Origin: Nitriliruptoraceae bacterium
Lineage (GTDB): Bacteria > Actinomycetota > Nitriliruptoria > Nitriliruptorales > Nitriliruptoraceae
Direction of reading: 5' to 3'
Assembly: GCA_007131525.1 (NCBI GenBank)
Contig: SLQK01000022.1
Location: 1 to 13,774, forward strand
DNA: 13,774 nucleotides
The notes below the pieces were generated by a model. It did not search any database. It was given only the letters and a program-made list of their open reading frames with translations, and was not told the DNA's origin. The position numbers and the translations under genes are program-made. The stretch's first letter is position 1; each line of letters opens with the position of its first letter. Below are positions 13,207 to 13,774 of this stretch, piece after piece.

Positions 13207-13774
13207 GTGCGCAGGGCAGCCGGTCGCATCGGGGTCCTGCTCGTCGGCCTCCTGGCGGTGACGGCCTGCGGCCCGCCCGGCCCCGCAGCTCCCGACGGCG
13301 CACCGACCGCGCCGCCCCGACCGCTGCCCGACCCGCTGCCGGCCGAGCCGGGCTCCCTCGAGGAGGCGATCGCCGAGCGCCGCTCCGTGCGGGACATTGT
13401 CGACCGCCCCCTACCCGAGGCCCAGCTGGGGCAGCTGCTGTGGTCGGCCCAGGGCATCACCGGGACCCGGGGACGGCGCGCTGCACCCTCGGCGGGCGCG
13501 ACCTACCCCCTCGAGGTCTACGTCGCCACCGCCGCCGGGCTCGCCCGCTACGAGGTCGAGGCGCACGCCCTGCTGGAGCTCAGCACCGACGACCGACGAG
13601 ACGCCCTGGCCGCCGCCGCGCTCGGTCAGGAGTGGCTCGCCGACGCGGGGGCGGTGATCGTGCTCACCGGCGTGGTGGCACGCACCGCGGAGCGGTACGG
13701 CGACCGGGCGGAGAGGTACGTGCTCCTCGAGGCGGGCCACGCGGCGCAGAACGTGCTGCTGCAGGCCACCGCGC
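13207..13774 (+). CDS. SagB-type nitroreductase-like lipoprotein (3' end outside the window)
   Basis: There are 189 codons before the window ends. The N-terminus is a lipoprotein signal peptide: basic MRRAAGR, hydrophobic IGVLLVGLLAV, then the lipobox VTA-Cys21. A Pro/Ala-rich linker follows (22-49). From about residue 50 the sequence matches the SagB/ThcOx branch of the FMN nitroreductase superfamily: RRSVRDI (58-64), LGQLLWSAQGITG, PSAGATYPLEVYV (93-105), then AGAVIVLTGV and a YVLLEAGHAAQNVLLQA helix. SagB proteins oxidise azolines to azoles in peptide natural products, but many paralogues have unknown roles. Here no precursor peptide or cyclodehydratase is visible. GTG 13207 is chosen over the in-frame GTG 13201 because GGAGGAGG (13193-13200) would leave no spacing to the latter. 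A secreted, membrane-anchored reductase is unusual for the fold. Confidence 0.85.
   Translation, partial: MRRAAGRIGVLLVGLLAVTACGPPGPAAPDGAPTAPPRPLPDPLPAEPGSLEEAIAERRSVRDIVDRPLPEAQLGQLLWSAQGITGTRGRRAAPSAGATYPLEVYVATAAGLARYEVEAHALLELSTDDRRDALAAAALGQEWLADAGAVIVLTGVVARTAERYGDRAERYVLLEAGHAAQNVLLQATA

Overview
This is a high-GC (about 70% or more by eye), gene-dense window from what looks like an actinobacterium. The best taxonomic marker is the three-gene set at 3969-5919: an MSMEG_4193-family phosphatase, a DUF3090 protein and an SCO1664-family protein. From memory of those families, the set is essentially an actinobacterial signature (compare M. tuberculosis Rv2135c-Rv2134c-Rv2133c). GTG starts, four-base or one-base gene overlaps and hairpins without T tracts fit the same picture. 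I cannot name the genus.

Layout. (1) 1-3178, plus strand: the 3' part of a flavin-containing monooxygenase, an NAD(P)-dependent extended-SDR epimerase/3-beta-HSD-like enzyme and a zinc alcohol dehydrogenase. They are packed with a 4-nt overlap and a 2-nt gap and look like a catabolic or modifying redox cascade of unknown substrate. (2) 3188-5919, minus strand: phosphatase, DUF3090, SCO1664 kinase-like protein and recO, converging on the ADH with 9 bp between stops and a shared hairpin. (3) 6020-8514, minus strand: an RsbW/SpoIIAB-type HATPase, an RDD membrane protein carrying about 15 copies of a nonapeptide repeat, and an aspartate/glutamate racemase, closely spaced and probably one operon. 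(4) 8645-9160, plus strand: a small six-helix membrane protein of unknown function, divergent from region 3. (5) 9345-11483, plus strand: a BCCT-family compatible-solute transporter and a universal stress protein, preceded by a candidate promoter and a hairpin-rich leader and followed by a strong hairpin. (6) 11606-13099: an iron-sulfur (6-4) photolyase of the PhrB/CryPro class with all four cluster cysteines and the His-His pair. (7) 13207 to the end: a SagB-type nitroreductase-like protein with a lipoprotein signal peptide, cut by the window edge.

Functionally the right half reads as stress physiology (solute uptake, Usp, light-dependent DNA repair), and the left half as redox metabolism followed by conserved actinobacterial housekeeping genes. 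I see no mobile element, CRISPR array, tRNA or rRNA. No gene-free stretch exceeds 300 bases; the longest is 9161-9344. The most unusual items are the nonapeptide-repeat RDD protein with its odd operon partners, the exported SagB-like protein, and the uncharacterised kinase-like/phosphatase trio in front of recO. I do not see a clear defence system or a complete new pathway.
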